This document shows, in pieces, positions 8,324 through 26,488 of a stretch of 64,000 nucleotides of DNA. The translations under genes were made by a program, and so were the position numbers. This DNA is from Rhodobacteraceae bacterium HIMB11. GTDB taxonomy: Bacteria > Pseudomonadota > Alphaproteobacteria > Rhodobacterales > Rhodobacteraceae. The notes below the pieces were generated by a model, which worked only from the letters and a program-made list of their open reading frames with translations, searched no databases and was not told where the DNA came from. The first letter of the stretch is position 1. Each line of letters begins with the position of its first letter. The stretch covers positions 1 through 64,000 of the forward strand of contig AVDB01000011.1 of the NCBI GenBank assembly GCA_000472185.1. The letters run 5' to 3'.

Positions 8324-9733
8324 TTAGATGTCTAACTTGCTTAGCTTGACATAAAGGCTTTGACGGGACAGGCCTAGCATTTCCGCCGCGGCTGCGCGGT
8401 TATTGTTGGTCATTTCCAGCGCGGCTTGGATGCAAATCTTTTCGATCACATCGGTTGTTTCGGACACGATCTCTTTCAATGATGCCGTACCTACCAAATC
8501 ACGAGCTGACATTTCGTCTTGTTGCGCTTGCGTTGTGAAGCGGGCTGCGCGGACACGCGTATCGTCAATGCTCGTTACCTCACGCACGATGAATGCAATC
8601 AATGCATTACGCGCTCCATTGTTTTGCGAAACTGACGTTTCAACATCGATCTTTGTGCCGAAACCACTTTTCAAATGTGTTGAATACACTTTGACCGAAC
8701 CAGATTTCGCAACGTTTTCTAACATCAGCGCTAGATCGATTTGTCCGCGACCAAGGTACTCAGCAAGGTTATTTGAAATTACTTCATTTTTGCTACCCGC
8801 ATGGACGAGGTCAAGGAAACGCTCGTTTGCATATTGGATTGTGCCCTGATTATTCGTGAAGATGATCGCATCGCTGGAATTGTGAAATGCAGATACAAGA
8901 TTATTTACAAATTCTCTGTTGTCTTCAGGCTGCGCGGCCTCTTCAGTCAGCCTGCACATCAATACGCGATTACCAGCAGTTCGATAAATTTCGGATGTTA
9001 TTTTTACATCTCTTGGTCCATCTTCGCCAGCAAAGGACGCGGCCAATTCGTATTTTCCATGAGCGGCTAAGTTAAGATTTTCAGCAAAATCACGCTTTCC
9101 TGCTTTGTCGGCGAGACAGGATTGAAGCTTCATTCCCTGCAAATCTGCATGGTCTTTTTCCAGTAAATCCGCAAGCGCGTGGTTGGCGTGTAAGATAGTG
9201 CCAGAGTCAGCATTCAAAAACGCGATAGGTTCCGAGCTACCGTTGAGCAAAATTTTGAAATGCGCGTCAAATTCACGTTTTTCTTCAATGCTGTGTTCGA
9301 CCGCCAATTGGGCTTGGATCAAACGTTGCTGATTTTCCGAGAGGGAGCGTAAATCACGCCCGAGCAATAAAATTTTGTCAGGGTCACCCAGTGAGTGAAT
9401 ATTGTATCGCACGGGAAATTGCCAAAGTGCATTATCCTCGTGGTTTAATTCTAGGCCGTAAAAAATTGTCTCGCCATCTTTAATTCGATCAATGGCACGT
9501 TGCAATTTTGGTTTGCTTTCAACAGTGAGGAAGTTGTTAAAATTGCAGCCTTCCCAATGAGACAAGTTTCCAAACGTCTTTTCAGAGCTATTGAGGAGGA
9601 TGGAGTGAACAGTGGCATTTTGATCGATGAGCAGGGCGATGTCCGATGACGTCGCCAAAATACCTCCCAGGTACTCTGGTTCAATCATTGGAATTGCGCC
9701 GAATTCCCAGTCTAAATCAGAACTGCTCTTCAT
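8324..9733 (-). CDS. ppsR: PpsR (CrtJ) redox/light-responsive repressor of photosynthesis genes
   Basis: The 469-aa regulator has an N-terminal PAS-like region (residues 25-130), a linker helix (130-160), two further PAS domains (about 160-260 and 280-385) and a C-terminal FIS-type helix-turn-helix (NNNRAAAAEMLGLSRQSLYVK, about 443-463). It represses bch and crt promoters at TGT-N12-ACA. Cys260 (VLMCRL) and Cys434 (EKICIQ) fall near the two redox-active cysteines known in Rhodobacter PpsR (251 and 424), so thiol control looks conserved. Its ATG overlaps the ppaA stop (ATGA), coupling repressor and antirepressor. Confidence 0.96.
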   Translation of the reverse strand: MKSSSDLDWEFGAIPMIEPEYLGGILATSSDIALLIDQNATVHSILLNSSEKTFGNLSHWEGCNFNNFLTVESKPKLQRAIDRIKDGETIFYGLELNHEDNALWQFPVRYNIHSLGDPDKILLLGRDLRSLSENQQRLIQAQLAVEHSIEEKREFDAHFKILLNGSSEPIAFLNADSGTILHANHALADLLEKDHADLQGMKLQSCLADKAGKRDFAENLNLAAHGKYELAASFAGEDGPRDVKITSEIYRTAGNRVLMCRLTEEAAQPEDNREFVNNLVSAFHNSSDAIIFTNNQGTIQYANERFLDLVHAGSKNEVISNNLAEYLGRGQIDLALMLENVAKSGSVKVYSTHLKSGFGTKIDVETSVSQNNGARNALIAFIVREVTSIDDTRVRAARFTTQAQQDEMSARDLVGTASLKEIVSETTDVIEKICIQAALEMTNNNRAAAAEMLGLSRQSLYVKLSKLDI

Positions 9734-10509
9734 GATCTATTGTCCTTTGACACCGTCACAGTTGCAGTTTCAATGCTATTTACAATGACGTCAAGTTTGT
9801 TGGTCACGCGATCAAACGCATTGGGCATGTCTTTACGATTATGTGATGACAACACAGACCCACCAAGGAAGACGAGCGGTTGATAGGCATAATTCTGTCT
9901 AATTTGATTGACGCATTGTGCGGAAATCTCCGCTGCTTCTAGTGTGCTGGCAGAGAATAGCACCGCGTGATACTTGTTTTCGAATACGCTCTTGGTTACG
10001 TCTTCGGTTGATGTGCCAAGGCACATTTTGACCGAAAAATCTAAGCGTCGAAGTTGGTCGGCCAATACAAGTGCGCCAAGTGTGTGTTGTTCGGGCGACA
10101 GTGCGGCTAATAAAACGCATTTTCCGTTGCCATCTAGAACGTTAAATCCTCGCTCATGAATAATATGTTTCAAGACCAATTGCAGGTGGGCGCATCCCAC
10201 GGATACGCTGGCAAAGCTGAGCGAGTCATTGGTCCATTCTTGACCGTAATTTCGTGCAATTTTGGGGATGCAGTAATCAACAATTGCATCTGCTTGCAGT
10301 CCGCGCGACGTGAGAGTGTTCACGGCGGTTGAAGCGTCAAATTTATTTGAAAGGCAGTAGCGCTCAAGCCAACTTGACGCCGTTTCAATGCGGCTGCTTG
10401 TTTCTGGGTTTAAGTTTCCACGTGCCACGTTCAAAACATCCTTGGCGAGGCCCTGGATGTCCCCGCTTGTTAGTTTCTGTCTTGTCGGCCTTCGATTGGT
10501 TCTATCCAT
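9730..10509 (-). CDS. ppaA: PpaA/AerR-type cobalamin-binding regulator (PpsR partner)
   Basis: The 259-aa protein has a helical cap region with EWTNDSLSFASVSVGCAHLQ (residues 91-110). A B12-binding Rossmann-like domain follows (130-235) with SPEQHTLGALVLADQL; His142 corresponds in place to the cobalamin-ligating His of AerR. The family counters PpsR/CrtJ repression, with light sensing through B12 or haem. ATG at 10509 is preceded by GAGGG. It diverges from bchF across 286 nt carrying two PpsR boxes, so its own promoter may also be PpsR-controlled. It is coupled to ppsR by a 4-nt overlap. Confidence 0.92.
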   Translation of the reverse strand: MDRTNRRPTRQKLTSGDIQGLAKDVLNVARGNLNPETSSRIETASSWLERYCLSNKFDASTAVNTLTSRGLQADAIVDYCIPKIARNYGQEWTNDSLSFASVSVGCAHLQLVLKHIIHERGFNVLDGNGKCVLLAALSPEQHTLGALVLADQLRRLDFSVKMCLGTSTEDVTKSVFENKYHAVLFSASTLEAAEISAQCVNQIRQNYAYQPLVFLGGSVLSSHNRKDMPNAFDRVTNKLDVIVNSIETATVTVSKDNRS

Positions 10510-10690
10510 TATTGCCCTCAGTCATAGCTAACAATGGTGACGCGGCAATGAGTTCCAGTTAAGTATGCACCTTTCATTTATTTTCTCAAAACCGACACAA
10601 GCTGTCAAATTCAATCTGTTTCTGTGAACTCGCAAATCGTACTCCATTTTTCTCTATTTGACAGTTGTTGGCGATCCTCAAACTTCAAAT

Positions 10691-10708
10691 TGTAAATATA
10701 ATAATACA
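10691..10708. promoter_or_regulatory. PpsR operator 1, ppaA-bchF intergenic region
   Basis: TGTAAATATAATAATACA is an exact TGT-N12-ACA match. It is the upstream member of a pair; the second box starts 33 nt further on (15-nt gap). Paired palindromes allow cooperative PpsR binding in Rhodobacter. Confidence 0.75.
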
Positions 10709-10723
10709 TATTTGCGATAAAAG

Positions 10724-10762
10724 TGTAAGAAAATATTGACATATTTTGCAACCGCGTAATAC
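10724..10762 (+). promoter_or_regulatory. PpsR operator 2 overlapping the bchF -35 element, with sigma70-like promoter
   Basis: The operator TGTAAGAAAATATTGACA (10724-10741) is an exact TGT-N12-ACA site. Its right half contains TTGACA (10736-10741), a perfect -35. A TAATAC (10757-10762) lies 15 nt downstream and an offset ATACTT (10759) at 17 nt. Repressor binding here would block RNA polymerase directly. The start codon of bchF is about 34 nt beyond the -10. Confidence 0.75.
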
Positions 10763-10795
10763 TTGAAGTGTCAGAAAAATGGGAGTCGATGACCG

Positions 10796-19242
<8,447 letters not shown>

Positions 19243-19246
<4 letters not shown>

Positions 19247-20688
19247 CACAACGCGCGCGCCATCCTTTAACAAAGCTTACGCGTCGAATGTTGCCATTCG
19301 CGGATGCGGCCAGTCGGGATTTACCGATTGGGCAGCTGTTGCGTTTGTCCTTGTTTCAGGTGTCTGTGGGTCTGGCGAGTGTTATGCTATTGGGTACGCT
19401 CAACCGCGTCATGATTGTCGAACTTAGCGTGCCTGCCATGATCGTTGCGATTATGATTGCATTGCCTGTGTTAATCGCACCATTTCGTGCCCTGATCGGT
19501 TTTCGATCCGACACATATCGTTCTGCGATTGGCTGGAAACGCGTTCCATTTATTTGGTTTGGTTCGCTTTGGCAGATGGGTGGGCTTGCCGTCATGCCAT
19601 TTGCCCTACTCGTTTTATCGGGTGATCAAACGGTTGGACCCGCTTGGGCTGGCGAAGTGTTGGCGGCCTTGGCGTTTTTGATGACGGGCCTTGGTTTGCA
19701 TATGACGCAAACAGCTGGCCTCGCCTTGGCAAGCGATCGCGCGACAGAAACGACAAGACCACGTGTCGTTGCACTGCTTTATGTGATGTATCTATTAGGC
19801 ATGGGTCTATCCGCGCTGTTGATTGGATGGCTGCTAAGAGATTTCACCAACCTAACCTTGATCAGGGTGGTCCAAGGCGCAGCCTTGGCTGGCCTTCTGT
19901 TGAATTTGGTCGCTCTTTGGAAGCAAGAGCATGTAAGTCCAATGACCAAGGAACAGCGTTCAGCGCCACGTCCGAGTTTCGCAAAAACTTGGTCTGCATT
20001 CATGGCCGAGGGCGCAAGTGCGCGACTGATCTTGGTCGTCTTCCTCGGAACGCTTGCCTTCAATATGCAGGATGTTCTGTTAGAGCCATATGGCGGGGAA
20101 ATCCTAGGGTTGGCGGTTGGTCAAACCACGTGGCTAACAGCGGCATGGGCATTTGGCGCATTGGTGGGGTTGGCATATGCCGCCCGCCGACTAAAGGCGG
20201 GTCTCAGTGCCTATCGGTTGATGTCAAATAGCATCTTTGTTGGGCTACTTGCTTTCCCTGCCGTCATTGTTTCAGCGCCTATTGGATCAACCACACTCTT
20301 TTTCGCAGGGGCGTTTTTGATCGGGTTGGGATCGGGACTATTTGCCGTTTCCACGTTGATCGCCGCAATGCTGCTTGGCGAAAATGAAAATACGTCGCAT
20401 GGGCTGGCGTTGGGGGCATGGGGTGCATCCCAGGCGACCTCAGCTGGACTGGCAATTGCCCTTGGCGGAACCTTAAGAGATTGGATCAACACGCTCGCAA
20501 TGCGTGGCGATCTAGGAGAAACCCTGGCCGGCTCGGCCACAGGGTATTCATTTGTTTATCACCTCGAGATCGCAGTGTTGATCGTCACGCTCGCGATACT
20601 TGTCCCACTGGTGCGAATGGCGCAGCGCACTCAATCAAAATCGGATCACGGAAACTCGGGCATCAAGCTCGCTGATTTTCCAATGTGA
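19243..20688 (+). CDS. lhaA: Light-harvesting 1 assembly protein LhaA
   Basis: The 481-aa polytopic BCH/PucC-family protein has about 12 membrane spans. The segment [29 protein letters not shown] near residue 40 is diagnostic, as is [21 protein letters not shown] near 85. LhaA (F1696 in Rhodobacter) promotes LH1 assembly around the reaction centre, probably by handling bacteriochlorophyll or LH polypeptides. Its place between bchM and puhA is the conserved one. It overlaps bchM by 4 nt. It is paralogous to bch2 at 6.0-7.3 kb. Confidence 0.94.
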
Positions 20689-20713
20689 TTTGAACACCTG
20701 AGAAAGGAAAAAA

Positions 20714-21481
20714 ATGACGACGGCATTAATTGGAAACTTTGATTTAGCAAGCGCTGCGCTGTGGCTCTTCTGGATCTTCTTTGCTTTGCTAATCTTTTAC
20801 ATCCAACGCGAAAATATGCGCGAAGGATATCCAATGGAAAATGACGATGGGACGCAAGCCGCGAACCAAGGTCCGTTTCCACTACCTGATCCCAAGACTT
20901 TCAAGCTGCCTCATGGTCGCGGTGAAGTGACATTCCCTAACAATGATGGTGAACGCCGTGATGTGGCACTGCGTCAAACTAACCAGGCGAATGGGTATCC
21001 GTTTGTACCAACTGGTGATCCGATGAAAGACGGTGTTGGTCCTGCATCTTGGGCGGCACGTCGCGATGTTGCAGAACTTGATGCCCATGGACATCCTAAA
21101 ATCATTCCAATGTCACGCAGCGAAAAATTCTTTGTTGCGGCTGGCCGTGATCCACGTGGATTGCCAGTAGTTGCAGGTGACGGAAAAATTGTCGGTATGA
21201 TCAACGATATGTGGGTGGATGAACCAGAACAGCTGGTCCGTTATCTTGAACTGGAATTGGATCCCGCACTGGGCAATGGGACACGTTTGGTGCCCATGAC
21301 TATGGCCCGCATCCATTCCAATCGCGTGGTTATAAAGTCGATTTTTGCAGAGCATTTTAATGATGTTCCTGCTCACCGCTCTGAAAACCAAATCACCATG
21401 CTCGAAGAGGAAAAGATCTCGGCCTACTACGCAGGCGGGACACTTTATGCCTCAGCGGCGCGACTAGAGCCGCAACTTTAA
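20714..21481 (+). CDS. puhA: Photosynthetic reaction centre H subunit
   Basis: The 255-aa protein has one N-terminal membrane helix (residues 10-32, LASAALWLFWIFFALLIFYIQ) and a cytoplasmic PRC-barrel domain. Characteristic pieces are the YPMENDDG loop, KFFVAAGRDPRGLPVVAGDG near residue 140 and VDEPEQLVRYLELEL. It caps PufL/M and shapes proton delivery to QB. ATG 20714 follows AGAAAGGAAAA. It starts the puhABC-bciE-acsF-puhE-hemA portion of the superoperon and follows lhaA after 25 nt. Confidence 0.97.
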   Translation: MTTALIGNFDLASAALWLFWIFFALLIFYIQRENMREGYPMENDDGTQAANQGPFPLPDPKTFKLPHGRGEVTFPNNDGERRDVALRQTNQANGYPFVPTGDPMKDGVGPASWAARRDVAELDAHGHPKIIPMSRSEKFFVAAGRDPRGLPVVAGDGKIVGMINDMWVDEPEQLVRYLELELDPALGNGTRLVPMTMARIHSNRVVIKSIFAEHFNDVPAHRSENQITMLEEEKISAYYAGGTLYASAARLEPQL

Positions 21482-21499
21482 ACCAAGGAGGATACCTTT

Positions 21500-22135
21500 A
21501 TGTCACACGATGATTTTGCAGCTGAACCAATCAATGGTTTGCCCGAGTTACCACCACGGGGCGAAGTCATCTTGTGGCAAGGGCGTCCAAATTGGTTTCG
21601 ATTAACGGTCGAGTCACTTAACCTTTGGTGGGTTGTTGCCTATTTCGCGGTCTTAACCGCATGGCGCTTTATCACGGTGATAGATGTTCTGTCATTTGAA
21701 CGTGCGATCATTATGACCCTGCCATTTGTCATTATGACCTTGATCGTTGTTTTACTATTAATGCTCGTTGGTTTTATCCAAGCGCGCGCGACGGTTTACA
21801 CAATCACAAACCGTCGCGTCGCGATGCGTATTGGCGGGGCATTAACAGTGACGTTGAACATTCCCTACACCCAGATTGAAAATGCCGCCGTTTCTGTTGG
21901 TAAAGCGGGTTGTGGGAATATTGCGTTAGAAACAAAAGGGGCCTCAAAATTTTCGTATTTGGTGCTTTGGCCACATATTCGGTCATGGAAAATCAGCAAA
22001 CCTGAGCCAACCCTAAGGGCCATTCCAGACGTTCAATCAGTCGCGCAAATTTTGGCAAAAGCGGCCAAGGCCCGCATTGTTGAGGTAGAAAACAAAGAAC
22101 AATCCAATTCGCCTGAATTGGGCGCAGTGGTGTGA
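21500..22135 (+). CDS. puhB: Photosynthetic complex assembly protein PuhB
   Basis: The 211-aa protein has a soluble N-terminus (LPPRGEVILWQGRPNWFRL), two or three hydrophobic spans (about residues 45-100) and a PH-like bPH2 segment (YTITNRRVAMRIGGALTVTLNIPY). It is needed for reaction-centre assembly in Rhodobacter. Length matches R. capsulatus ORF214. The ribosome-binding site AAGGAGGATACC is strong. It sits between puhA and puhC with short gaps, the invariant order in this group. Confidence 0.93.
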   Translation: MSHDDFAAEPINGLPELPPRGEVILWQGRPNWFRLTVESLNLWWVVAYFAVLTAWRFITVIDVLSFERAIIMTLPFVIMTLIVVLLLMLVGFIQARATVYTITNRRVAMRIGGALTVTLNIPYTQIENAAVSVGKAGCGNIALETKGASKFSYLVLWPHIRSWKISKPEPTLRAIPDVQSVAQILAKAAKARIVEVENKEQSNSPELGAVV

Positions 22136-22146
22136 GGGGTTGAACG

Positions 22147-22620
22147 ATGAGTGACATTCATATCCCGCACAAAAAAGAGGAAGACCCAGTATTAACCAAC
22201 GCCTTGCGGGCAATGTTTGCGATGGTCGTCCTTGTGTTAATCGCAGTAACCGCGTTCCAGTTCTCTGGCATGCAAAAGTCTGCAATCCCGCCAAACGCCG
22301 AAATTGTAGCCGAGGCGCAAATTTCTATTTCGACTGATCAAACAGGTGCTGTTCAAGTCTTTAATGCGCATGGTGAAATGCTTGCGGATTGGGACGGCGA
22401 TAAAGGTGGTTTTGTGTCGGGCGTTGCACGTGTCATTGAACGTGAACGCATGAAAATCGGTGCGCCGATTGATGCACCAGTGATTATCAGATGGCGCGAA
22501 AACAATCGTCTATCTGTTTTTGACCCTCAAACCGAATGGCAAGCGGATTTGATGGGATTTGGCGCGGACAACGCGCGCGCCTTTGCCACGCTTCTAGCCA
22601 AAGCAACGAAAGGAAACTGA
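22147..22620 (+). CDS. puhC: Photosynthetic complex assembly protein PuhC
   Basis: The 157-aa protein has a short cytoplasmic N-terminus, one membrane span (ALRAMFAMVVLVLIAVTAFQF, residues 19-38) and a periplasmic domain. That domain contains DQTGAVQVFNAHGEMLADW and GFVSGVARVIERER, typical of PuhC. It helps organise the RC-LH1 core complex. Length agrees with R. capsulatus ORF162. GAGGGG precedes ATG 22147, and bciE follows 1 nt after the stop. Confidence 0.93.
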   Translation: MSDIHIPHKKEEDPVLTNALRAMFAMVVLVLIAVTAFQFSGMQKSAIPPNAEIVAEAQISISTDQTGAVQVFNAHGEMLADWDGDKGGFVSGVARVIERERMKIGAPIDAPVIIRWRENNRLSVFDPQTEWQADLMGFGADNARAFATLLAKATKGN

Positions 22621-22621
22621 G

Positions 22622-22918
22622 ATGGGATTTTTCACGCGAACCAAAGAATATGCACCATGCACTGTTGAGATCAGTCACAAGTTCGAAAGCCTGCATGCGC
22701 ATGTGCGCTTTAACAACGGTGCAGTGATCCATCCTGGTGATGAGGTCCAAGTTCAGGGCCCAGAGATCATGGCGCCGTTCGGTGAAATTGTATCAGAAGA
22801 GCGTGACGCAATCATACTTCGCGCCAGTACAATTGAACGTCTCTGGACCAAAGCGACTGGTGATCTGGAAGTAATGGAGCTTTGCGAGTTCTCGTTCTCA
22901 GAGGAGGTGACGCTATGA
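22622..22918 (+). CDS. bciE: BciE, small subunit of the O2-dependent Mg-protoporphyrin monomethyl ester cyclase
   Basis: The 98-aa soluble protein (MGFFTRTKEYAPCTVEISHK) lies directly upstream of acsF, between puhC and acsF. Its size and place match BciE of alphaproteobacteria, reported as required for AcsF activity. The assignment rests on context and size more than on a motif I can point to. AAAGGAAACTGAG precedes the ATG. Its TGA overlaps the acsF ATG (ATGA), consistent with fixed stoichiometry. Its presence implies an oxygen-requiring cyclase. Confidence 0.8.
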   Translation: MGFFTRTKEYAPCTVEISHKFESLHAHVRFNNGAVIHPGDEVQVQGPEIMAPFGEIVSEERDAIILRASTIERLWTKATGDLEVMELCEFSFSEEVTL

Positions 22919-24012
22919 ATATGCATTCAGCAGACGCAACAACCGCAGAAGAAGCGCTGGCGATCCAAGAAACGATTGACAGCGATATGGCGACAGAAAT
23001 CGCCATGCAAGACACGCTGCTTACCCCGCGTTTTTACACCACTGATTTTGACGAATTGGACGCAATTGATGTGTCGCACATTCGTGACGAATGGGATCCA
23101 TTAATTGACCGTATGGTCAGTGATCCAAACAAAGGACATTTTAAGAAAAACGCAGACTGGGACGAAGTCGACTGGGACGGGATGGACCCCCAGTTGAAGA
23201 AAGAGTTTATCGATTTCTTGATCAGCTCGTGTACCGCTGAATTTTCTGGATGCGTATTGTACAAAGAAATGAAGCGCCGCGGATCGAACGAGGAAATCAC
23301 ACAGTTGTTCCAACTTATGGCGCGTGATGAAGCACGTCATGCGGGCTTTATCAATGACGCCCTGCGTGAAGCAGGGGTTGCAGTGAACCTTGGATTTTTG
23401 ACGCAGAAGAAAAAATACACCTATTTTCGTCCAAAGTTCATCTACTATGCAACTTACCTATCGGAAAAAATCGGCTATGCTCGCTACATCACAATTTTCC
23501 GCCATCTAGAACAAAATCCAAAATATCGGTTCCATCCAATTTTCAAATGGTTTGAAGAGTGGTGCAATGACGAATTCGCGCATGGCGAAGCTTTCGCACT
23601 GTTGATGAAAAGCGATCCCAAACTAACGCGCGGTGTGAATGTTTGGTGGATCAAGTTCTTTTTAACGGCTGTCTATGCAACCATGTACGTCCGCGATCAT
23701 CAGCGACCCGCGTTTCATGAAGCGTTGGGTGTGGACACTGATTGGTATGCGCATGAGGTATTTACCAAAACGTCCAAGCTTAGCGAACAAATTTTCCCAA
23801 TTACGTTGGATATTGATAACCCACGCTGGGAAGCAGGCCTGAAGCGTTTGCAAAAGGCCAACGTCGATTTAGCAGACGCCAAAAAGCAGGGACGCAAGGT
23901 GGCACAACTGGGTGCCAGTATCCGCGCAGGTTTGGCATTCGTGGGATTATTCACCATTCCATCTAAAAAACACGCAGTCCCGGCTAAAACACGATTGGAA
24001 CCCGCGTACTAA
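22915..24012 (+). CDS. acsF: Aerobic Mg-protoporphyrin IX monomethyl ester (oxidative) cyclase
   Basis: The 365-aa diiron enzyme forms the isocyclic ring E with O2. Ferritin-like metal motifs are visible: Glu109 in CTAEFSG, E139xxH142 in RDEARHAGF, and later EEWCNDEFAHGEAFA. ATG 22915 sits in GAGGAGGTGACGCTATGA, overlapping the bciE stop; the extension to 22882 is rejected. No anaerobic bchE is visible in the window, so bacteriochlorophyll formation appears to need oxygen. It abuts puhE, whose ATG overlaps its stop by 1 nt. Confidence 0.97.
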   Translation: MNMHSADATTAEEALAIQETIDSDMATEIAMQDTLLTPRFYTTDFDELDAIDVSHIRDEWDPLIDRMVSDPNKGHFKKNADWDEVDWDGMDPQLKKEFIDFLISSCTAEFSGCVLYKEMKRRGSNEEITQLFQLMARDEARHAGFINDALREAGVAVNLGFLTQKKKYTYFRPKFIYYATYLSEKIGYARYITIFRHLEQNPKYRFHPIFKWFEEWCNDEFAHGEAFALLMKSDPKLTRGVNVWWIKFFLTAVYATMYVRDHQRPAFHEALGVDTDWYAHEVFTKTSKLSEQIFPITLDIDNPRWEAGLKRLQKANVDLADAKKQGRKVAQLGASIRAGLAFVGLFTIPSKKHAVPAKTRLEPAY

Positions 24013-24824
24013 TGTCCAACCCGATCATCATAGCGTGCCTTGTGGCGGTATTCAGCTGGTGGTTCTTCACCGGCGCAATACTGTTGGTTGTGCGCCTATG
24101 TGATCGCAATAGCATTAGTTTCAGGGCTAAGGTAACAACAGCCGTTTCACCATTCTTTGTGTTAGGATTTGGTGGATTATGGTACACGTCATTTAGCAGT
24201 GATGTGCAATCCGTTTACCTTGCTTTCTTCTCTGCACTGGCAATTTGGGGTTGGATTGAATTTGCGTTTTTGACGGGCATCATCACTGGACCCAATACTA
24301 TGGATTGTCCGCGGGTGTTGATGCCGTTCGAACGGTTTATTCGCGCCTGGGGTACGCTTGCGTATCATGAAATCTTACTCGTGATCTCGCTACTGTTGAT
24401 TTTGAAACTGTGTTGGGGTGCGGAAAACACATTCGGCATGTGGACGTTTATCGTTCTTTATGCTGCTCGCGTGTTTGCAAAACTGAACTTATTTTTCGGC
24501 GTACCGCGGATAAATTTGGAGTTCGTTCCACAGGCGCTTGATCACCTGAAAAGCCACTTTAAAATAGCTGCGCTAAATTGGTTTTTCCCAATTTCGGTTA
24601 CACTTTTAACGTTCGCTTTGGCCTGCTGGGTCGAACGAATTTATGCGCTTTCTAATGCTCCTGATATCATTGGTTTCACGTTGCTTGCGACGATGACCGC
24701 AATGGCATTGGTTGAGCATTGGGTAATGGTTTTACCAGTTCCCGACGCCCGCCTATGGCGTTGGATGCTTCCCGATAACAAGAACAGACAAGACATCTGT
24801 CGAAAGGACTACCATGGACTATGA
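24012..24824 (+). CDS. puhE: Photosynthetic complex assembly protein PuhE
   Basis: The 270-aa protein has about seven hydrophobic helices and the PuhE sequence [17 protein letters not shown] at its start. [29 protein letters not shown] follows near residue 100, and [20 protein letters not shown] near 160. It modulates RC/LH1 and bacteriochlorophyll levels in Rhodobacter. It overlaps hemA by 11 nt. Placement acsF-puhE-hemA is conserved in Rhodobacteraceae clusters. Confidence 0.93.
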   Translation: MSNPIIIACLVAVFSWWFFTGAILLVVRLCDRNSISFRAKVTTAVSPFFVLGFGGLWYTSFSSDVQSVYLAFFSALAIWGWIEFAFLTGIITGPNTMDCPRVLMPFERFIRAWGTLAYHEILLVISLLLILKLCWGAENTFGMWTFIVLYAARVFAKLNLFFGVPRINLEFVPQALDHLKSHFKIAALNWFFPISVTLLTFALACWVERIYALSNAPDIIGFTLLATMTAMALVEHWVMVLPVPDARLWRWMLPDNKNRQDICRKDYHGL

Positions 24825-26028
24825 TGCATTATTCACCGAAGAGTTAGATCGTTTGAAAAGCGATGGGAACTATCGGATTTTTGCCGAATTAGAACGTCAA
24901 TGTGGATCCTTTCCCAGAGCGAAAAGCCATGATCCAGACGCCCCAGATGAGGTGACAGTATGGTGCTCGAACGATTATTTGGGCATGGGACAGCACCCTG
25001 TCGTGCGCAACGCCATGAAAGATGTGATTGATAGCTGTGGATGTGGGGCGGGCGGGACGCGCAATATATCGGGCACCAATCATCATCATTTATTGTTGGA
25101 ACGCGAACTTGCCGATCTGCACGGCAAAGAAAATGCGCTATTGTTCACATCGGGATATGTATCGAACTGGGCCGCACTTAGTACGCTGGGGTCCAAATTG
25201 CCGAACGCAGTACTCTTGTCGGATGCATTGAATCACGCCAGCATGATCGAAGGTGTCCGCCATTCACGCGCCGAGAAAATGATCTGGAAGCATAACGACC
25301 CAGAGGATTTGGATAGAAAGCTTGCTTCTATTGATCCGTCGCGTCCCAAGATTGTGGCGTTTGAATCTGTCTATTCTATGGATGGTGATATTTGTCCAAT
25401 GGAAGAAATTGTTGAAGTCGCTGAAAAACATGGCGCCATGACATATTTGGATGAAGTGCATGCGGTTGGATTATACGGACCACGCGGCGGAGGTGTTTCC
25501 GAAGAGCGTGGGTTGTCGGATCGTATCACCCTGATCGAGGGTACACTTGGCAAGGCTTATGGTGTTATGGGGGGATATATAACGGGTTCAAACGAACTAT
25601 GTGATTTCATCCGTTCATTCGCCAGCGGCTTTATCTTTACAACGGCCCTTCCACCCGCGGTTGCGGCTGGTGCCCGCGCGTCGATCGCGCATTTGAAAGT
25701 GTCTGAAATGGAACGCGCAAAACAGCGCCGTCAGGTTGCAAAATTGCGCGCTGGGTTGGACAGGGCGGGCATCCCACACTTGGAAAATCCATCACATATT
25801 ATTCCTGTTATGATCAAAGATCCTGTTAAGTGTCGTCAACTGGCAGATATTCTAATGCAAGACTACGGAATTTATGTTCAACCAATCAATTATCCGACCG
25901 TTCCGAAGGGAACGGAACGCTTGCGTTTCACCCCATCACCGTTACACACTGATGCAGATATTGACCATTTAATTCATGCGCTTACGATACTTTGGAAACA
26001 ATGCGCGATATCGCATGCGGTTGCGTAA
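24814..26028 (+). CDS. hemA: 5-aminolevulinate synthase
   Basis: The 404-aa PLP enzyme condenses glycine and succinyl-CoA to ALA, the first tetrapyrrole step. Family landmarks are [16 protein letters not shown] (near 50), [17 protein letters not shown] (near 80), [20 protein letters not shown] (near 212) and the PLP-lysine segment [18 protein letters not shown] (near 243). AAAGGACTACC precedes ATG 24814. It overlaps puhE by 11 nt, tying ALA supply to the photosynthetic operon. A second ALA synthase may exist elsewhere, as in Rhodobacter. Confidence 0.97.
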   Translation: MDYDALFTEELDRLKSDGNYRIFAELERQCGSFPRAKSHDPDAPDEVTVWCSNDYLGMGQHPVVRNAMKDVIDSCGCGAGGTRNISGTNHHHLLLERELADLHGKENALLFTSGYVSNWAALSTLGSKLPNAVLLSDALNHASMIEGVRHSRAEKMIWKHNDPEDLDRKLASIDPSRPKIVAFESVYSMDGDICPMEEIVEVAEKHGAMTYLDEVHAVGLYGPRGGGVSEERGLSDRITLIEGTLGKAYGVMGGYITGSNELCDFIRSFASGFIFTTALPPAVAAGARASIAHLKVSEMERAKQRRQVAKLRAGLDRAGIPHLENPSHIIPVMIKDPVKCRQLADILMQDYGIYVQPINYPTVPKGTERLRFTPSPLHTDADIDHLIHALTILWKQCAISHAVA

Positions 26029-26090
26029 TCATGTTTTCTTGACTTTGGTGTGCGTGAACTAGCTCTATTGCATTGAATAAGGAGAATACC

Positions 26091-26471
26091 ATGTTGAAAA
26101 CTGCAAAGATCACTGCAGCGCTATGCATTGTTGCAAGCAGCGCTCTTAGTGGAAGTCACTCTGCTGGCGACGCCGCCAAGGGTGAAAAAGTGTTTAAAAA
26201 ATGCAAAGCATGTCATGCTGTAGAAGAGGGCAAGAATAAAACGGGCCCAAGCATGTACGGTGTTGTTGGTCGTGCAGCTGGTAGCGTAGAAGGTTACAAA
26301 TATTCCAAGGCGATGGCCGGATCAGGTTTGGTATGGGATGCCGAGACATTGGACGGTTTCCTGACCAAACCAAAGAAATACCTTAAGGGCACAAAAATGT
26401 CGTTCGCTGGTCTGAAGAAAGAAAAAGATCGCGCGAATGTAATCGCGTATCTCGCAACACTAGGCAACTAA
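26091..26471 (+). CDS. cycA: Cytochrome c2
   Basis: The 126-aa class I c-type cytochrome carries electrons between the bc1 complex and the reaction-centre tetrahaem subunit in the periplasm. A signal peptide spans about residues 1-21. The haem motif is CKACH (38-42), and the axial Met lies in GTKMSFAGLKK. AAGGAGAATACC precedes ATG 26091; an in-frame TTG at 26073 is ignored. It follows hemA by 62 nt and ends the rightward operon. A hairpin starting 23 nt after the stop probably terminates it. Confidence 0.93.
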   Translation: MLKTAKITAALCIVASSALSGSHSAGDAAKGEKVFKKCKACHAVEEGKNKTGPSMYGVVGRAAGSVEGYKYSKAMAGSGLVWDAETLDGFLTKPKKYLKGTKMSFAGLKKEKDRANVIAYLATLGN

Positions 26472-26488
26472 ATTAGTTTCCAAAACTT

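Noticed and set aside
10607-10626. TGTCAAATTCAATCTGTT as a PpsR box upstream of ppaA
   Set aside because: The right half is GTT rather than ACA.
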